Shown: positions 1 through 9,484, counted from the first letter of the stretch. The stretch is 64,000 nt of DNA from Oceanobacillus senegalensis (GCF_900176885.1 NZ_LT839648.1:736258-800257); one strand, 5' to 3'. The notes: a model not told the origin generated them from the letters alone. A program made the numbers and translations.

Positions 1-1
1 A

Positions 2-163
2 GGGCTGATAGCTGAAGAGCTTGAAAAAATAAAGGGGAAGGTCGGGGAAGAACACTTTAATCGTAAAAATTATGATGAAGCATCCGAAATCTTTCATGAA
101 TTAATTAGTCAGGATGAGTTTGGAGAGTTTCTAACCATACCAGCATATGAGAGACTTTCTTAA
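2..163 (+). CDS. aceB: Malate synthase, C-terminal end (partial)
   Basis: The window opens inside a gene; 53 codons in frame 2 run to a TAA. The tail ends EFLTIPAYERLS, which resembles the end of malate synthase A (FLTLPAYE...). Malate synthase condenses glyoxylate with acetyl-CoA, the second step of the glyoxylate bypass. The next gene, 63 bases on and on the same strand, is isocitrate lyase, which supports the call and suggests an aceBA operon. Only the last tenth or so of the protein is visible, so catalytic residues cannot be checked. Confidence 0.75.
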   Translation, partial: GLIAEELEKIKGKVGEEHFNRKNYDEASEIFHELISQDEFGEFLTIPAYERLS

Positions 164-226
164 GAATGTAATAAGTGATTCATAAATCGGTTCTTTTTTT
201 GTATTAAAATTAAAGGGGGAAATAGT

Positions 227-1504
227 ATGCCAATTAATCGTGCGGAAGTATTAAGGCAAGAGTGGGAAAATGATAGACGTTGGGTAGGGATTGAAAGACC
301 ATATACAGCAGAGGATGTTATTCGGTTAAGGGGATCAATTGATATCGAATACACACTGGCTACAAGGGGAGCAAAAAAGCTTTGGACTTCTATAAATGGT
401 GATAGCTATGTTCATGCACTAGGTGCTTTAACCGGTAACCAGGCAGTCCAACAAGTAAAGGCGGGCTTAAAGGCTATTTATCTGAGCGGATGGCAGGTGG
501 CCGCTGATGCGAATCTTGCAGGACAAATGTATCCTGATCAAAGTTTATATCCAGCGAATAGTGTACCACAAGTTGTAAAAAGGATTAACCAAGCATTACA
601 ACGTGCCGATCAGATTCACTATTCTGAGGGAAATGAGAAGATTGATTGGTTTGTTCCAATTGTAGCAGATGCGGAAGCAGGTTTTGGTGGCCAATTAAAT
701 GTATTTGAATTAATGAAATCAATGATTGAATCAGGAGCAGCAGCAGTCCATTTCGAAGATCAATTATCATCAGAGAAAAAATGTGGTCATCTTGGCGGGA
801 AAGTATTACTCCCTACCCAAACAGCAATTCGAAATTTAATTGCTGCAAGGTTCGCTGCTGATGTAATGGGCACACCGACATTAATTATTGCTAGAACAGA
901 TGCTAATGCGGCCGACTTAATTACAAGTGATATTGATTCATATGATGAACCATTTATTACAGGAGAACGTACAGCGGAAGGATTTTTCCGTACGAAGTCA
1001 GGTTTGGATCAAGCGATTGCTAGAGGGCTTGCATATGCACCATATGCTGATTTAATCTGGTGTGAAACAGCTGAACCAAATATTGAAGAGGCTCGGAAGT
1101 TTGCCGATGCTATTCATGAAAAATATCCTGGTAAGTTATTAGCATATAATTGCTCCCCATCATTTAATTGGCAACAGAAGCTTACTGCAGCGGAAATTGC
1201 TAATTTCCAGAAAGAGTTAGGAGAAATGGGTTATAAATTCCAATTTGTTACTTTAGCTGGTTTCCATGCACTAAACCATAGTATGTTTGAACTAGCAAGA
1301 AAGTATAGAGATGAAGGAATGGCAGCATATTCTGAATTGCAGCAGGCAGAATTTGCTAGTGAACGGTTTGGATATTCTGCAACAAGACATCAACGTGAGG
1401 TTGGTACCGGATACTTTGATGAAGTTGCACAAGTTATCTCTGGAGGGACATCATCGACAACAGCTTTAAGTGGTTCTACAGAGGAAGAACAATTTACGAG
1501 CTAA
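227..1504 (+). CDS. aceA: Isocitrate lyase
   Basis: Splits isocitrate into succinate and glyoxylate, the first step of the glyoxylate bypass used for growth on acetate or fatty acids. The 425-residue length is normal for the bacterial enzyme. The signature KKCGHLGGK, holding the catalytic cysteine, is near residue 186, and the conserved NCSPSFNW segment is near residue 307. The ATG follows AAAGGGGG at good spacing. It lies directly after the malate synthase tail and ends at a strong terminator, so it is the last gene of the bypass operon. Its substrate supply fits the fad beta-oxidation genes 8 kb downstream. Confidence 0.97.
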   Translation: MPINRAEVLRQEWENDRRWVGIERPYTAEDVIRLRGSIDIEYTLATRGAKKLWTSINGDSYVHALGALTGNQAVQQVKAGLKAIYLSGWQVAADANLAGQMYPDQSLYPANSVPQVVKRINQALQRADQIHYSEGNEKIDWFVPIVADAEAGFGGQLNVFELMKSMIESGAAAVHFEDQLSSEKKCGHLGGKVLLPTQTAIRNLIAARFAADVMGTPTLIIARTDANAADLITSDIDSYDEPFITGERTAEGFFRTKSGLDQAIARGLAYAPYADLIWCETAEPNIEEARKFADAIHEKYPGKLLAYNCSPSFNWQQKLTAAEIANFQKELGEMGYKFQFVTLAGFHALNHSMFELARKYRDEGMAAYSELQQAEFASERFGYSATRHQREVGTGYFDEVAQVISGGTSSTTALSGSTEEEQFTS

Positions 1505-1526
1505 CACGATTTTTTAATCGACTAGA

Positions 1527-1560
1527 AATGCGTTTTCTAATAAGGAAAACGCATTTTTTT
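1527..1560 (+). terminator. Rho-independent terminator after aceA
   Basis: Perfect 11-bp stem (AATGCGTTTTC / GAAAACGCATT) with a 7-nt loop, followed directly by a T run. Confidence 0.9.
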
Positions 1561-1648
1561 GTGTATTCTTTACTAAATTGTAATATTAGACAAACTAAAG
1601 AAGGTTTATGTCAATGTATTGAAATAAAAATGACATCTTCTGTCGATT

Positions 1649-1677
1649 TTGAAATATAATTGTAATATTTATATAAT
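1649..1677 (+). promoter_or_regulatory. Probable SigA promoter of the NlpC/P60 gene
   Basis: TTGAAA, 17-bp spacer, TATAAT. It would give a leader of about 145 nt before the ATG at 1831. A long leader is also known for B. subtilis cwlO. I did not find a convincing WalR direct repeat here. Confidence 0.55.
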
Positions 1678-1830
1678 ATGGGTGAAATTATTACATGGTA
1701 TACTACCAATTATTGGATAAATAAATGAGGTAAATAAGTACTAGGTAGTTGTAAGTACATAAATTAAAAATTAATAGATTCGTCGAACAATATACATATT
1801 ACGTATTACATAGGGAAGTGGGGAGAAAGA

Positions 1831-3039
1831 ATGAAAAAAACCTTTATAGCTTTATCGGCAGTTGCAGTAATTGGTTTTGGCAGCCCATTGTTTACTGGAT
1901 TGGTTCATGCGGATACAAAAGCTCAACTGAATGCAAAACATGAACAACTAAAGGAAGAGCGTGAATCTGTAAAGGAAGACTTATCAGAAGCGGAAAGTAA
2001 AATTGCAGATGTTTTGATTGAAATTGAAGAGCTTCAAAAAGAAATGGATCGTGTTAATGATGCTCTAAAAGAAAACCAAAAAATGATGGATCAAACAAAA
2101 TCAGATATAAAAGAAACAGAAGCTCAAGTTGAAAAATTAGAAGCTGAAATAGTTGAGCTTGAGAATGGCATTGAAAAACGCTACGAAATTTTAAAAGACC
2201 GTGCCGTTTCTTATCAACAAACAGGTGGTTCTATTAGCTATCTAGAAGTTATCTTTGATTCCAAAAGCTTTGGAGATTTTATTAGCCGTGTAACTACGGT
2301 TAGTAAAATTACAAAGTCTGATAAAAATTTAATTGAGCAACAGGAAGCAGATAAAAAAGCTGTTGAGACGAAACAAAATGAAGTGCTAGAAAAGCTTGAT
2401 GAATTAAACGCTATGAAAGTTGAATTAGAAGGAATGCAAGTTCTAATTGAAGAGCAAAAAGAGCAAAATGAAGGTAAATTGTCAAGCTTAGAAGAAAAAA
2501 AGCAAGAACTTGTTACGATGAAAAAAGAGTTAAAAATGGAAGATAATCGTCTTGCATCTTTGGAGGCGGACATAAAACAGAACATACGAGCACTTTCTCA
2601 ACCAAGTACAAAAGTAGCTAGCGCAACGACATCATCTAGTGGAAAATCTTCCACATCTAGTTCCAGTGCCAGTGGTGGAGTACAAACTGCTATCAACGCT
2701 GGATTTGATCATTTAGGTACACCTTACGTTTGGGGTGGAAAATCTCCAGGTGGGTTTGATTGCTCTGGATTTGTATCATGGGCATTTGCACAAGGAGGGA
2801 TATCTATTCCATCTAGTACGTCAGCATTGCAATATACTGGAACGAAAGTGTCATATAGTAATGCACAACCAGGTGATTTAGTATTCTTTAACACGTATAA
2901 AACAAATGGACATGTAGGAATTTACTTAGGAGGTGGGAAGTTTATTGGCGCGCAGAACTCTACAGGTCTAGCAGTCGCTAATATGTCAAGTGGTTATTGG
3001 AATGATCATTTTTCAGGACATGTACGTCGTGTAGATTAA
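1831..3039 (+). CDS. Secreted coiled-coil NlpC/P60 peptidoglycan endopeptidase (CwlO-like)
   Basis: Likely a cell-wall D,L-endopeptidase that cuts peptidoglycan stem peptides during growth. A signal peptide occupies about residues 1-27 and ends in VHA. Residues 30-250 are Glu/Lys-rich coiled coil, as in CwlO and PcsB-type proteins. A Ser/Thr-rich linker (about 258-285) leads to the NlpC/P60 domain, with the catalytic cysteine in DCSGFVSWAF and the histidine in GHVGIYLGGG. At 402 residues it is shorter than B. subtilis CwlO (473). The ATG follows GTGGGGAGA. It has its own promoter and is followed by a repeat element. The exact orthologue among CwlO-like proteins is not settled. Confidence 0.9.
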   Translation: MKKTFIALSAVAVIGFGSPLFTGLVHADTKAQLNAKHEQLKEERESVKEDLSEAESKIADVLIEIEELQKEMDRVNDALKENQKMMDQTKSDIKETEAQVEKLEAEIVELENGIEKRYEILKDRAVSYQQTGGSISYLEVIFDSKSFGDFISRVTTVSKITKSDKNLIEQQEADKKAVETKQNEVLEKLDELNAMKVELEGMQVLIEEQKEQNEGKLSSLEEKKQELVTMKKELKMEDNRLASLEADIKQNIRALSQPSTKVASATTSSSGKSSTSSSSASGGVQTAINAGFDHLGTPYVWGGKSPGGFDCSGFVSWAFAQGGISIPSSTSALQYTGTKVSYSNAQPGDLVFFNTYKTNGHVGIYLGGGKFIGAQNSTGLAVANMSSGYWNDHFSGHVRRVD

Positions 3040-3055
3040 TTTAATAGAATAGATG

Positions 3056-3361
3056 AAAAAAAGAGACTGGGACATAACTAAAGTACTTAACTCAAAAGAC
3101 GAACAACGCACTACTTAGCGGAGGAAATATACGTAGACTCCTCGAAAATAAAGTGCAATTTTCTTCGTGCGATGCTTTGCTGCCGTAGCGTTCCTTGTCC
3201 TGCGGGATGAGAGGCCTAGGTGAGACACCGTAGTGCGTTAGCACGTAGGGGGCTCTTCAGCCGCCCTAAGGTGCGCGAAGTATATTTCCGCAGCGGTTTT
3301 TATCCACCAATAACGTTCGGCTTCTGCTTAGAGAAAATACTTTTGTCCCAGCCTCTTTTTT
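3056..3361 (+). repeat. Dispersed repeat, family A, copy 1 (with 60-base insert)
   Basis: About 305 bp bounded by inverted termini (AAAAGAGACTGGGACA / TGTCCCAGCCTCTTTT). Inside are GCGGAGGAAATATAC ... GTATATTTCCGCAGCGG, which can pair as a long stem, and a small hairpin GTGC-GTTA-GCAC. A stretch of about 60 bases (TCGAAAATAAAG... to ...GTTCCTTG) interrupts the left arm compared with the copies at 13405 and 39850. No credible protein is encoded. The right terminus ends in a T run and may serve as a terminator. Confidence 0.8.
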
Positions 3362-3553
3362 CTTGTCATAATCGTTACGTTAAAAAATCGTATCTAATCC
3401 TAAAATAAAATTTTCCACAGAAAAAATATAATATTATCATTTTTATCTAATTTCCATGTTTAGTGTAATTGTATAAGGGGAATATAACTCATGTTATATT
3501 TTTGGTTCTTCTACTACATATATATTTAAAATTTACTTAAGAAAGGATTCTTT

Positions 3554-5089
3554 ATGAAAAAGAAAAAGGCATATCAGAATTTTGTTTTTTATGTATCGTC
3601 AATTATTGTCGGATTATTAGTTATTATTGGGGCAATATTTCCAAAAGAATTTGGTTCCGTTGCCCAGGGTTTATTTAATTTTACAACCATTAATTTCGGA
3701 TGGCTTTACTTAATCGCTGTATTTGTTATTACTGCTTTTCTAATCATTTTGTCTGCAAGTAAATTTGGAAAGGTTCGTCTTGGCCCACAAGAGTCACGAC
3801 CAGACTTTCCTTTCTTTACGTGGATTGGCATGTTATTCTCAGCTGGATTTGGAATTTCTATTGTATTCTGGGGAGTAGCTGAGCCGATGAGTCATTTTTT
3901 TACAACTCCATATCCAGAAATAGATTCATTGACGCCAGAAGCAGCCCGAGAAGCGATGAGCTATTCCTTCTTTCACTGGGGGATTAGTCAATGGTCTGTT
4001 TTTGCCATCGTTGGACTTGTTATTGCATATCTTCAATTCAGAAAAGATGATAAGGGTTTAATTTCAGTAGCAATTGAGCCGATAATTGGAAAAAATAAAA
4101 TTGCAGCGAACACCATTGATTCCCTTGCAGTTATCGCTACAGTAATGGGGGTAGCGACGTCATTAGGGTTAGGGATTATGCAGATGAATGGTGGCTTAAC
4201 AGCTATAGCAAACGTACCAAATTCAATGTGGGTGCAAATAGCTATTGCTGCTACCATGCTAGTAGCATACTTAACATCTTCTAGTACCGGGCTGAACAAG
4301 GGGATTAAGTGGTTAAGTAATATTAATCTGGGACTTTGTCTTGCTTTAATGTTATTTGTCTTTTTAGTAGGTCCAACGGTATTCATACTTGACACATTTG
4401 TTTTAGCGTTAGGGGATTATATTTCAAACTTTTTACAGTACAGTATGCGATTAACACCATATAGTGGGGGAACATGGGTTACAGAATGGACCGTATTTTA
4501 CTGGGCTTGGGCGATTGCTTGGTCCCCATTTGTAGGTGCGTTTGTTGCTAGAGTCTCTAGGGGGAGAACAATTAGGGAATTTGTTTTTGGTGTACTGGTT
4601 GTTCCTCCGGCAATAGCTTGTCTATGGATTGCTACATTCGGTGGAACGGCATTGTACAGTGATTTATTTAATGGTACCCAAATTGCTCAGGCTGTGAATG
4701 AGGATGTAACTGTTGCCTTATTTGAAACATTAGAGGTTATTCCATTGACACCGATTACTTCGATTTTATCATTTTTACTGATATTCACGTTCCTTGTCAC
4801 CTCAGCAGACTCGGCTACGTATATTTTAGGAAGTATGACTTCGAGAGGATCACTGAATCCTTCCCTAGTAGTTAAATTAATTTGGGGAATACTTATCACG
4901 GCAATTGCTGTTGTGCTTTTGCTTGCTGGTGGCTTAGGAGCATTGCAAACAGCTTCCCTAACTTCTGCACTTCCATTTACGGTTATTTTACTTATGATGG
5001 TGCTTTCGATTTGGAAGTTATTAACAATGGATTATAAGCTCTATAAGGCGAATAAAAAGAAAAAAGAAAAAGAAGCAGCAAAAGGATAA
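3554..5089 (+). CDS. BCCT-family betaine/choline/carnitine transporter (OpuD-like)
   Basis: A sodium-coupled carrier that takes up compatible solutes such as glycine betaine under salt stress. The 511-residue protein has 12 predicted membrane segments. The family signature around WTVFYWAWAIAWSPFVGAF (about residues 311-330) is intact, and the charged tail ends in a Lys/Glu-rich stretch, as in OpuD and BetL. The start ATG follows AAGAAAGGA. It stands alone, convergent with the YitT-like gene, from which it is separated by a shared terminator. The substrate cannot be read from the sequence; glycine betaine is the usual one for this length and type. Confidence 0.92.
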   Translation: MKKKKAYQNFVFYVSSIIVGLLVIIGAIFPKEFGSVAQGLFNFTTINFGWLYLIAVFVITAFLIILSASKFGKVRLGPQESRPDFPFFTWIGMLFSAGFGISIVFWGVAEPMSHFFTTPYPEIDSLTPEAAREAMSYSFFHWGISQWSVFAIVGLVIAYLQFRKDDKGLISVAIEPIIGKNKIAANTIDSLAVIATVMGVATSLGLGIMQMNGGLTAIANVPNSMWVQIAIAATMLVAYLTSSSTGLNKGIKWLSNINLGLCLALMLFVFLVGPTVFILDTFVLALGDYISNFLQYSMRLTPYSGGTWVTEWTVFYWAWAIAWSPFVGAFVARVSRGRTIREFVFGVLVVPPAIACLWIATFGGTALYSDLFNGTQIAQAVNEDVTVALFETLEVIPLTPITSILSFLLIFTFLVTSADSATYILGSMTSRGSLNPSLVVKLIWGILITAIAVVLLLAGGLGALQTASLTSALPFTVILLMMVLSIWKLLTMDYKLYKANKKKKEKEAAKG

Positions 5090-5106
5090 TATCCTTAGCT
5101 GCTTTT
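5074..5106. terminator. Shared bidirectional terminator
   Basis: The stem AGCAGC-AAAGGAT / ATCCTT-GCTGCT followed by TTTTTTT lies across the last codons of the BCCT gene and the end of the convergent YitT gene. It can serve both directions. Confidence 0.75.
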
Positions 5107-5685
5107 TTTATATTTCGAAAATCTATTTATAATAAGTGAAGTAGTAAATCCAATCATTAATACCATACATGCGGAGTAAAATATAGTTACTTCTGGAATA
5201 ACAAATGAACCAATTAATAAAATAAGACAGTCCATGATAAGAATGTAAACACCAGCATTGATTGAAGTAATGTTAGCTAACATGAGGGCTAACAAATCTA
5301 AACCACCTGTACTGATATCATTTCCGAGCATGATTCCAATACCTAAGCCGATTAATATTCCAGCAATAACTGTACCAATCAGGATAGGTATGTCATCAAG
5401 GTACCATTCTGACAATGGATGGAAAAGGTCAATGAAGAATGAGGAGACAAGCAGTCCATGAACTCCATTATAAAAATATCTTCGTTTATAAAAATAGGCA
5501 ATCACATATAGTGGAGTACTTAATAAAATAATGGTTAAACCAACCTTAACCTCAAACAAGTATTTTGCTAGCAATCCAATTCCTATAATTCCACCGTCTA
5601 ATAAATGATTTGGGATGACGAAAGAATTAATTCCTAATGCAATAAAAGTACTACCAATAATAATAGCTAACCCTTTTTTTAACAT
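5095..5685 (-). CDS. YitT-family (DUF161) membrane protein
   Basis: A five- to six-segment integral membrane protein of 196 residues with the glycine-rich family stretch GIGIMLGNDISTGGLDLLAL near residue 115. Most YitT proteins are about 280 residues and carry a soluble DUF2179 domain after the membrane part; this one stops after the membrane part. I chose the ATG at 5685, because AAGGTGG sits a few bases upstream; a longer reading frame to 5721 would put that site inside the gene. Its function is unknown in the family. It lies downstream of zur on the same strand, but a terminator intervenes. Confidence 0.75.
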   Translation of the reverse strand: MLKKGLAIIIGSTFIALGINSFVIPNHLLDGGIIGIGLLAKYLFEVKVGLTIILLSTPLYVIAYFYKRRYFYNGVHGLLVSSFFIDLFHPLSEWYLDDIPILIGTVIAGILIGLGIGIMLGNDISTGGLDLLALMLANITSINAGVYILIMDCLILLIGSFVIPEVTIFYSACMVLMIGFTTSLIINRFSKYKKSS

Positions 5686-5990
5686 ATTGGTTCCACCTTG
5701 TCCAAGTCTCATACTATACATACTATGATGAAATATAAGATCTAGACGTGATAAATTTTTTCGTGGACACCAATGTGTTATTCTAATAGTTAACCTACAT
5801 TCTAGTAACTATCCAAACATGCCAGTACAATATCTATTCTTAGTAATTAACTGATTTAATAACAGAAATGATAGGGAAACCCAACAATGTATGAGGAGCG
5901 TACTACTAACATACGAGAAGGTTTTTAAATATAAAATTAAATGTAATATTTCATTTCCGATTGTTCTGAGGTGAAATTCTTTATAAGGTG

Positions 5991-6049
5991 AAAAAAATAG
6001 TAGAGATTCCGAAACGACCGATTCTCCAATCATTCCACAATCCCTACTA
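5991..6049 (-). terminator. Terminator of the znu-zur operon
   Basis: On the minus strand an 11-bp stem (TAGTAGGGATT / AATCTCTACTA, one wobble) with a 30-nt loop is followed by TTTTTTT. The loop can itself fold (GATT-GGAG-AATC). The rest of the 5686-6064 gap holds no gene I can support; a clear promoter for the YitT gene was not found. Confidence 0.7.
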
Positions 6050-6064
6050 AAAGGTAAGGTTTTT

Positions 6065-6478
6065 TTAATTGATTTGACATGTCGGACACAATCCATAGAT
6101 TTCAAATTTGTGTCCTTCGATGGCATAATTAGATAAAGCTCCCTTTACCTCATCCATGGGACATACTTCAATTTCTTTCGTTTTACCACATTCATTACAA
6201 ATAAAATGATGATGGTGGTGATGTGTGCAATTAATGCGAAAATGTTTTTCCCCATTCAATTCAGTTGTTTCTAGAATTCCCATTTCATTGTATAAGTGTA
6301 AATTACGATAAATGGTATCAAAGCTAATGGAATTGTGTTGTTTTTCTAAATGAGATATTAAGTCTTTTGCTGTACGATAGCCGTCAACTTCTGCAAAAAA
6401 TGCCAAAATATCTTTTCTTTTTCCTGTGGCTTTATAGCCGTTGTCTTTTAAAAGATCAATTGCTTCAAGTAAATTCAT
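6065..6478 (-). CDS. zur: Zinc uptake regulator, Fur family
   Basis: Zinc-responsive repressor of the znu genes. The 137-residue protein has a winged-helix N-terminal half and a metal-binding half. The histidine run HHHHHH with FICNECGK near residue 93, and the C-terminal CPTC, give two CxxC pairs for the structural zinc. It is the last gene of the znu operon and its ATG overlaps the znuB stop (ATGA). Two operators of the B. subtilis Zur type precede znuA, so the repressor probably controls its own operon. Fur and PerR are less likely given this setting. Confidence 0.92.
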   Translation of the reverse strand: MNLLEAIDLLKDNGYKATGKRKDILAFFAEVDGYRTAKDLISHLEKQHNSISFDTIYRNLHLYNEMGILETTELNGEKHFRINCTHHHHHHFICNECGKTKEIEVCPMDEVKGALSNYAIEGHKFEIYGLCPTCQIN

Positions 6479-7323
6479 TCCGTTTCCCTCGCTTTAATTC
6501 GAAAATTAAATCGTTTCACCCCGATAGAAATTAATAAAATTATAATCGATATAATTACAATCGTTCCACCTGGTGGAATGTTTAAGTAGTAACCAGACAA
6601 TAGACCACTAATGACCGCTATTTCACCAAGAACAATCGAATATCCAATCATTTGTTTAAAGCCTTTAGCTATACGCATTGCTGCTGCAACAGGTAAAGTC
6701 ATTAATGCAGATACAAGTAAAACACCGACAATTCGAATGGACGCAGCAATTACGAGTGCAGTTAGAACGATAAAAAGTAAATGGATCCATTTAGAATGTA
6801 TCCCAGAAATTGTTGCATGTTCTTCATCAAAGGATAGTGTAAATAACTCTTTATAAAATAACGTTACAATTAGAATAACAAAGATAGAAATAGACAAAAT
6901 CATAATAAAGTCACTTGAACTAACTGCTGATACAGATCCAAACAAATAATTAAATAAATCATTATTGAAACCATCAGCAAGAGCAATGAAAATAACACTC
7001 AAGCCCACACCACCAGATAGAATGATTGGAATAGCAATTTCCTGATATGCTTTATAAACACTCCGTAGCTTTTCAATTAAAACAGACCCAAGCACGGAAA
7101 AAGCCATCCCACTGTACAGTGGTGTAACTGTAATAGCGAAAAGTTTTTCAATCATTAAACCAAAAGCAATACCAGCTAATGTAACATGAGAGAGGGCATC
7201 GGCGATTAAAGAAAGTCTTCTAACCACGATAAAAGTTCCTAGTAATGGTGCAATGATTCCGATTAAAATACCAGTAAAAAGTGTGTAACGTAAAAAGTCG
7301 TATTGAAAAAAATCTGCCAGCAT
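6475..7323 (-). CDS. znuB: Zinc ABC transporter permease
   Basis: The membrane subunit of a high-affinity zinc importer (ABC-3 family; B. subtilis AdcB/YceA type). It has 282 residues, about eight hydrophobic segments, and the family run of Gly/Pro-rich loops (GGVGLSVIF, PPGGTIVIISI). It lies 16 bases after znuC and overlaps zur by 4 bases, so the order is znuA-znuC-znuB-zur in one transcript. Manganese carriers share the fold; the His-rich ZnuA and the Zur sites point to zinc. Confidence 0.93.
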   Translation of the reverse strand: MLADFFQYDFLRYTLFTGILIGIIAPLLGTFIVVRRLSLIADALSHVTLAGIAFGLMIEKLFAITVTPLYSGMAFSVLGSVLIEKLRSVYKAYQEIAIPIILSGGVGLSVIFIALADGFNNDLFNYLFGSVSAVSSSDFIMILSISIFVILIVTLFYKELFTLSFDEEHATISGIHSKWIHLLFIVLTALVIAASIRIVGVLLVSALMTLPVAAAMRIAKGFKQMIGYSIVLGEIAVISGLLSGYYLNIPPGGTIVIISIIILLISIGVKRFNFRIKARETE

Positions 7324-7339
7324 AATGATAGCCTCCTCT

Positions 7340-8095
7340 CTAATGGTTATGTGCTACAACATTGATTGGATGTCCGTATAAATCAGAAAGGACACCTTCT
7401 GTGAGAGAAGAGTATTCTTCTGGTTTCCCATGGAAATGTAATGTTTTATTTAAGCAAACAATATCTGTAGCATGCTCTGTCATTGCCCCTGTATCATGGG
7501 TTACAAGCATAAGTGTTATGTTTTTGTTTTCGTGTAAGTGGTGTAGTAAGTCATAAAAACGTCGTACATTCCTGGAATCAACACCTACAGTGGGTTCGTC
7601 TAAAATTAAGAGTTCAGGGTCATTAACCAGTGCACGAGCAATGAAAACACGCTGCTGTTGTCCGCCTGAGAGATTACCAATGTTTTCATAAGCATAATCC
7701 AACATATCCACTTGTTTAAGTGCTTCTAATACTTTGGTTTTATGTTTTTTGTTGAAAAACTTAAAGTATCCCACTTTTGCGGTAAGTCCCGTTGATACGA
7801 CTTCAAATACGGTTGCAGGAAAGCCTCTATTAAAAGAATTGGCCTTTTGTGAGACAAACCCAATTTTATTACGCTCCTTAAATTTCTCAATAGGTTGATT
7901 AAAAAGTAAGATAGATCCATCATCAGGTTTCATCAGTCCAAGTAACAGCTTGATTAACGTAGTTTTCCCACCACCATTTGGTCCTACCAAACCCATAAAA
8001 GCCCCTTGTGGTATTTCGAAATCGATATGATCAAGAACTGTTTTTTGTTCATATGCATAGCTGATATTTTTCATTGAAACGATAGCCTCTGTCAT
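7340..8095 (-). CDS. znuC: Zinc ABC transporter ATP-binding protein
   Basis: The ATPase that powers the ZnuB permease. The 251-residue protein has Walker A GPNGGGKTT (residues 38-46), the signature LSGGQQQR, and Walker B LLILDEPTVGVD, with a conserved switch histidine in LVTHD. The C-terminal HPINVVAHNH is rich in histidine, as in other zinc-transporter ATPases. The gene lies 25 bases after znuA and 16 before znuB. Confidence 0.95.
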   Translation of the reverse strand: MTEAIVSMKNISYAYEQKTVLDHIDFEIPQGAFMGLVGPNGGGKTTLIKLLLGLMKPDDGSILLFNQPIEKFKERNKIGFVSQKANSFNRGFPATVFEVVSTGLTAKVGYFKFFNKKHKTKVLEALKQVDMLDYAYENIGNLSGGQQQRVFIARALVNDPELLILDEPTVGVDSRNVRRFYDLLHHLHENKNITLMLVTHDTGAMTEHATDIVCLNKTLHFHGKPEEYSSLTEGVLSDLYGHPINVVAHNH

Positions 8096-8120
8096 TATTC
8101 ATCCCTCCACTCTTTTGCTA

Positions 8121-9095
8121 TTATTGGGTTACTAGATTTAGTGTTTCTAAATTTGAATACATAAGTGATAAATAATCTTCATCATTTGCTATATCTTCGT
8201 CTGTTAATACAGAGAGATTATGAACCGTTACTTCTTCAGCATTTATTTCTTTTCGAATAACATCGGTTAAACGACTTGAACTATTTTGCTCGGAAATGAT
8301 GTATTCTATATTATTTTTCTTTGCTTGATCGATTATCTCCGTTAATTCTTTTTGAGATGGTTCACTTCCAGAAGATTTGTTGATTGCAAGCTGTTCTAAT
8401 CCATATGCCTCTTCCCAATACCCATATGCGGCATGGGCAACGAGGATTTTCTTATTTTCTTTACCTTCAAGGGTTTCTGAATATGCATTATCTAATTTTT
8501 GTAAGTCCTTTTTTAGTGTTTCAAAGTTTTCCATATAAATAGATTCCGATTCTGGGTTTAATTCAATTAATTTCGATTTGATCATTTCAGACATCTCCAA
8601 CATGCGCGATGGATCAAGCCAAATATGTGGATCAGAATCGCCATGGTTATGGCCTTCATGATCCGATTCGGTTTCATGGTTCGGTTCCTCATCATGCGTA
8701 TGTTCGCTTTCATTTGTATGGAAAAGATTTTCATTATTTCCAAATTCCATTAATTTTACATCTTGATTTTTAAGGGCATCAGCAGCAGTTTCTGCAAATG
8801 CCTCCATTCCATTACCAAGATAAAAAAATGCGTCACTTTTTGCAATGTCTGTCATATCCTTTGAAGTGGGCTCAAAGGTATGAGCATCAACTCCTGGGGG
8901 ATAAACGGATTTTACCGTTGCAGTGTTACCGGCAATTCGTTCAGTAGCAAATTGAATTGGGTATAGCGATGAATATAGTACTAACTCTTCATTGTTATTT
9001 TCTTTACTATTTTTGGTTTCCGTTGAAGTACAACCAGCTACAATAGTAGTAATAACAAGAATAAGTACAATAGCTTTTAAGTGTTTCAATGTCAA
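8121..9095 (-). CDS. znuA: Zinc-binding lipoprotein of the ABC importer
   Basis: Captures zinc outside the membrane and delivers it to ZnuB. The lipoprotein signal ends in VAGC (Cys22). Near residues 130-155 is an acidic, His-rich loop (HTHDEE, HETESDHEGHNH) followed by DPHIWLDP, typical of the cluster A-I zinc binders. The other metal histidines are in VDAHTFEP and VAHAAYGYW. The length of 324 residues is normal. It is the first gene of the operon, transcribed divergently from fadN, with two Zur operators about 45-90 bases upstream. Confidence 0.95.
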   Translation of the reverse strand: MTLKHLKAIVLILVITTIVAGCTSTETKNSKENNNEELVLYSSLYPIQFATERIAGNTATVKSVYPPGVDAHTFEPTSKDMTDIAKSDAFFYLGNGMEAFAETAADALKNQDVKLMEFGNNENLFHTNESEHTHDEEPNHETESDHEGHNHGDSDPHIWLDPSRMLEMSEMIKSKLIELNPESESIYMENFETLKKDLQKLDNAYSETLEGKENKKILVAHAAYGYWEEAYGLEQLAINKSSGSEPSQKELTEIIDQAKKNNIEYIISEQNSSSRLTDVIRKEINAEEVTVHNLSVLTDEDIANDEDYLSLMYSNLETLNLVTQ

Positions 9096-9139
9096 ATCCT
9101 CCTAATAAATATATACGTTCCTATAAGTACATAAATATA

Positions 9140-9160
9140 TTATCGTAATGATTACGATTT
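9140..9160. promoter_or_regulatory. Zur operator 1 upstream of znuA
   Basis: TCGTAATGATTACGA is a perfect inverted repeat with extended arms. It matches the B. subtilis Zur box (AAATCGTAAT-N-ATTACGATTT) at 19 or more of 21 positions. Confidence 0.9.
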
Positions 9161-9162
9161 GT

Positions 9163-9183
9163 AAATAGGAATGATTACGATTA
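9163..9183. promoter_or_regulatory. Zur operator 2 upstream of znuA
   Basis: The right half ATTACGATT is exact; the left half AAATAGGAAT matches 8 of 10. It starts 2 bases after operator 1, a centre-to-centre distance of 23 bp, so the two dimers would bind side by side. Confidence 0.7.
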
Positions 9184-9411
9184 TAGTAAATATCCTATTA
9201 ATCTTTGGTAAGAATTATTCAAAGTACATTTTGTTTGTAATTCAACGAGGTAAGGTAGCATAGTGTTAAGTATTAAATCTTACATGAAGGGTGCTGAAAT
9301 TTCTATTCACTAGAAAGAAGTTGAAAAATATAATCGGTAAATCAATTGCGAAATATCAGAAAATAATATATAATTCCTGTAGGTGAAATTTGTTTATTTT
9401 TTCGAGGTAAA

Positions 9412-9429
9412 TGAATGATTGTTCATTCA
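9412..9429. promoter_or_regulatory. FadR operator upstream of fadN
   Basis: TGAATGATTGTTCATTCA fits the Bacillus FadR (TetR family) palindrome TGAATGAMTANTCATTCA at nearly all positions; the two 7-base arms are exact. It lies 56 bases before the fadN ATG. FadR is released by long-chain acyl-CoA, so this predicts induction by fatty acids. The 9184-9411 stretch between it and the Zur sites holds no gene I can support. Confidence 0.88.
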
Positions 9430-9484
9430 ATAATCAGCCTATTTAACATATAGCTCATACTAAAAACTGTGAGGGGGAGGAATT

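Noticed and set aside
2238-2585. 115-codon minus-strand ORF inside the NlpC/P60 gene
   Set aside because: It mirrors the Glu/Lys coiled coil (rich in Phe and Ser); typical shadow of a biased sequence.
3220-3408. ORFs within the repeat copies (also 13159-13501 and 27284-27568)
   Set aside because: They lie in structured repeats, differ in frame between copies and lack ribosome sites.
5809-6126. 105-codon minus-strand ORF overlapping the end of zur
   Set aside because: It starts inside zur in another frame, runs through the zur terminator and has no recognisable domain or ribosome site.
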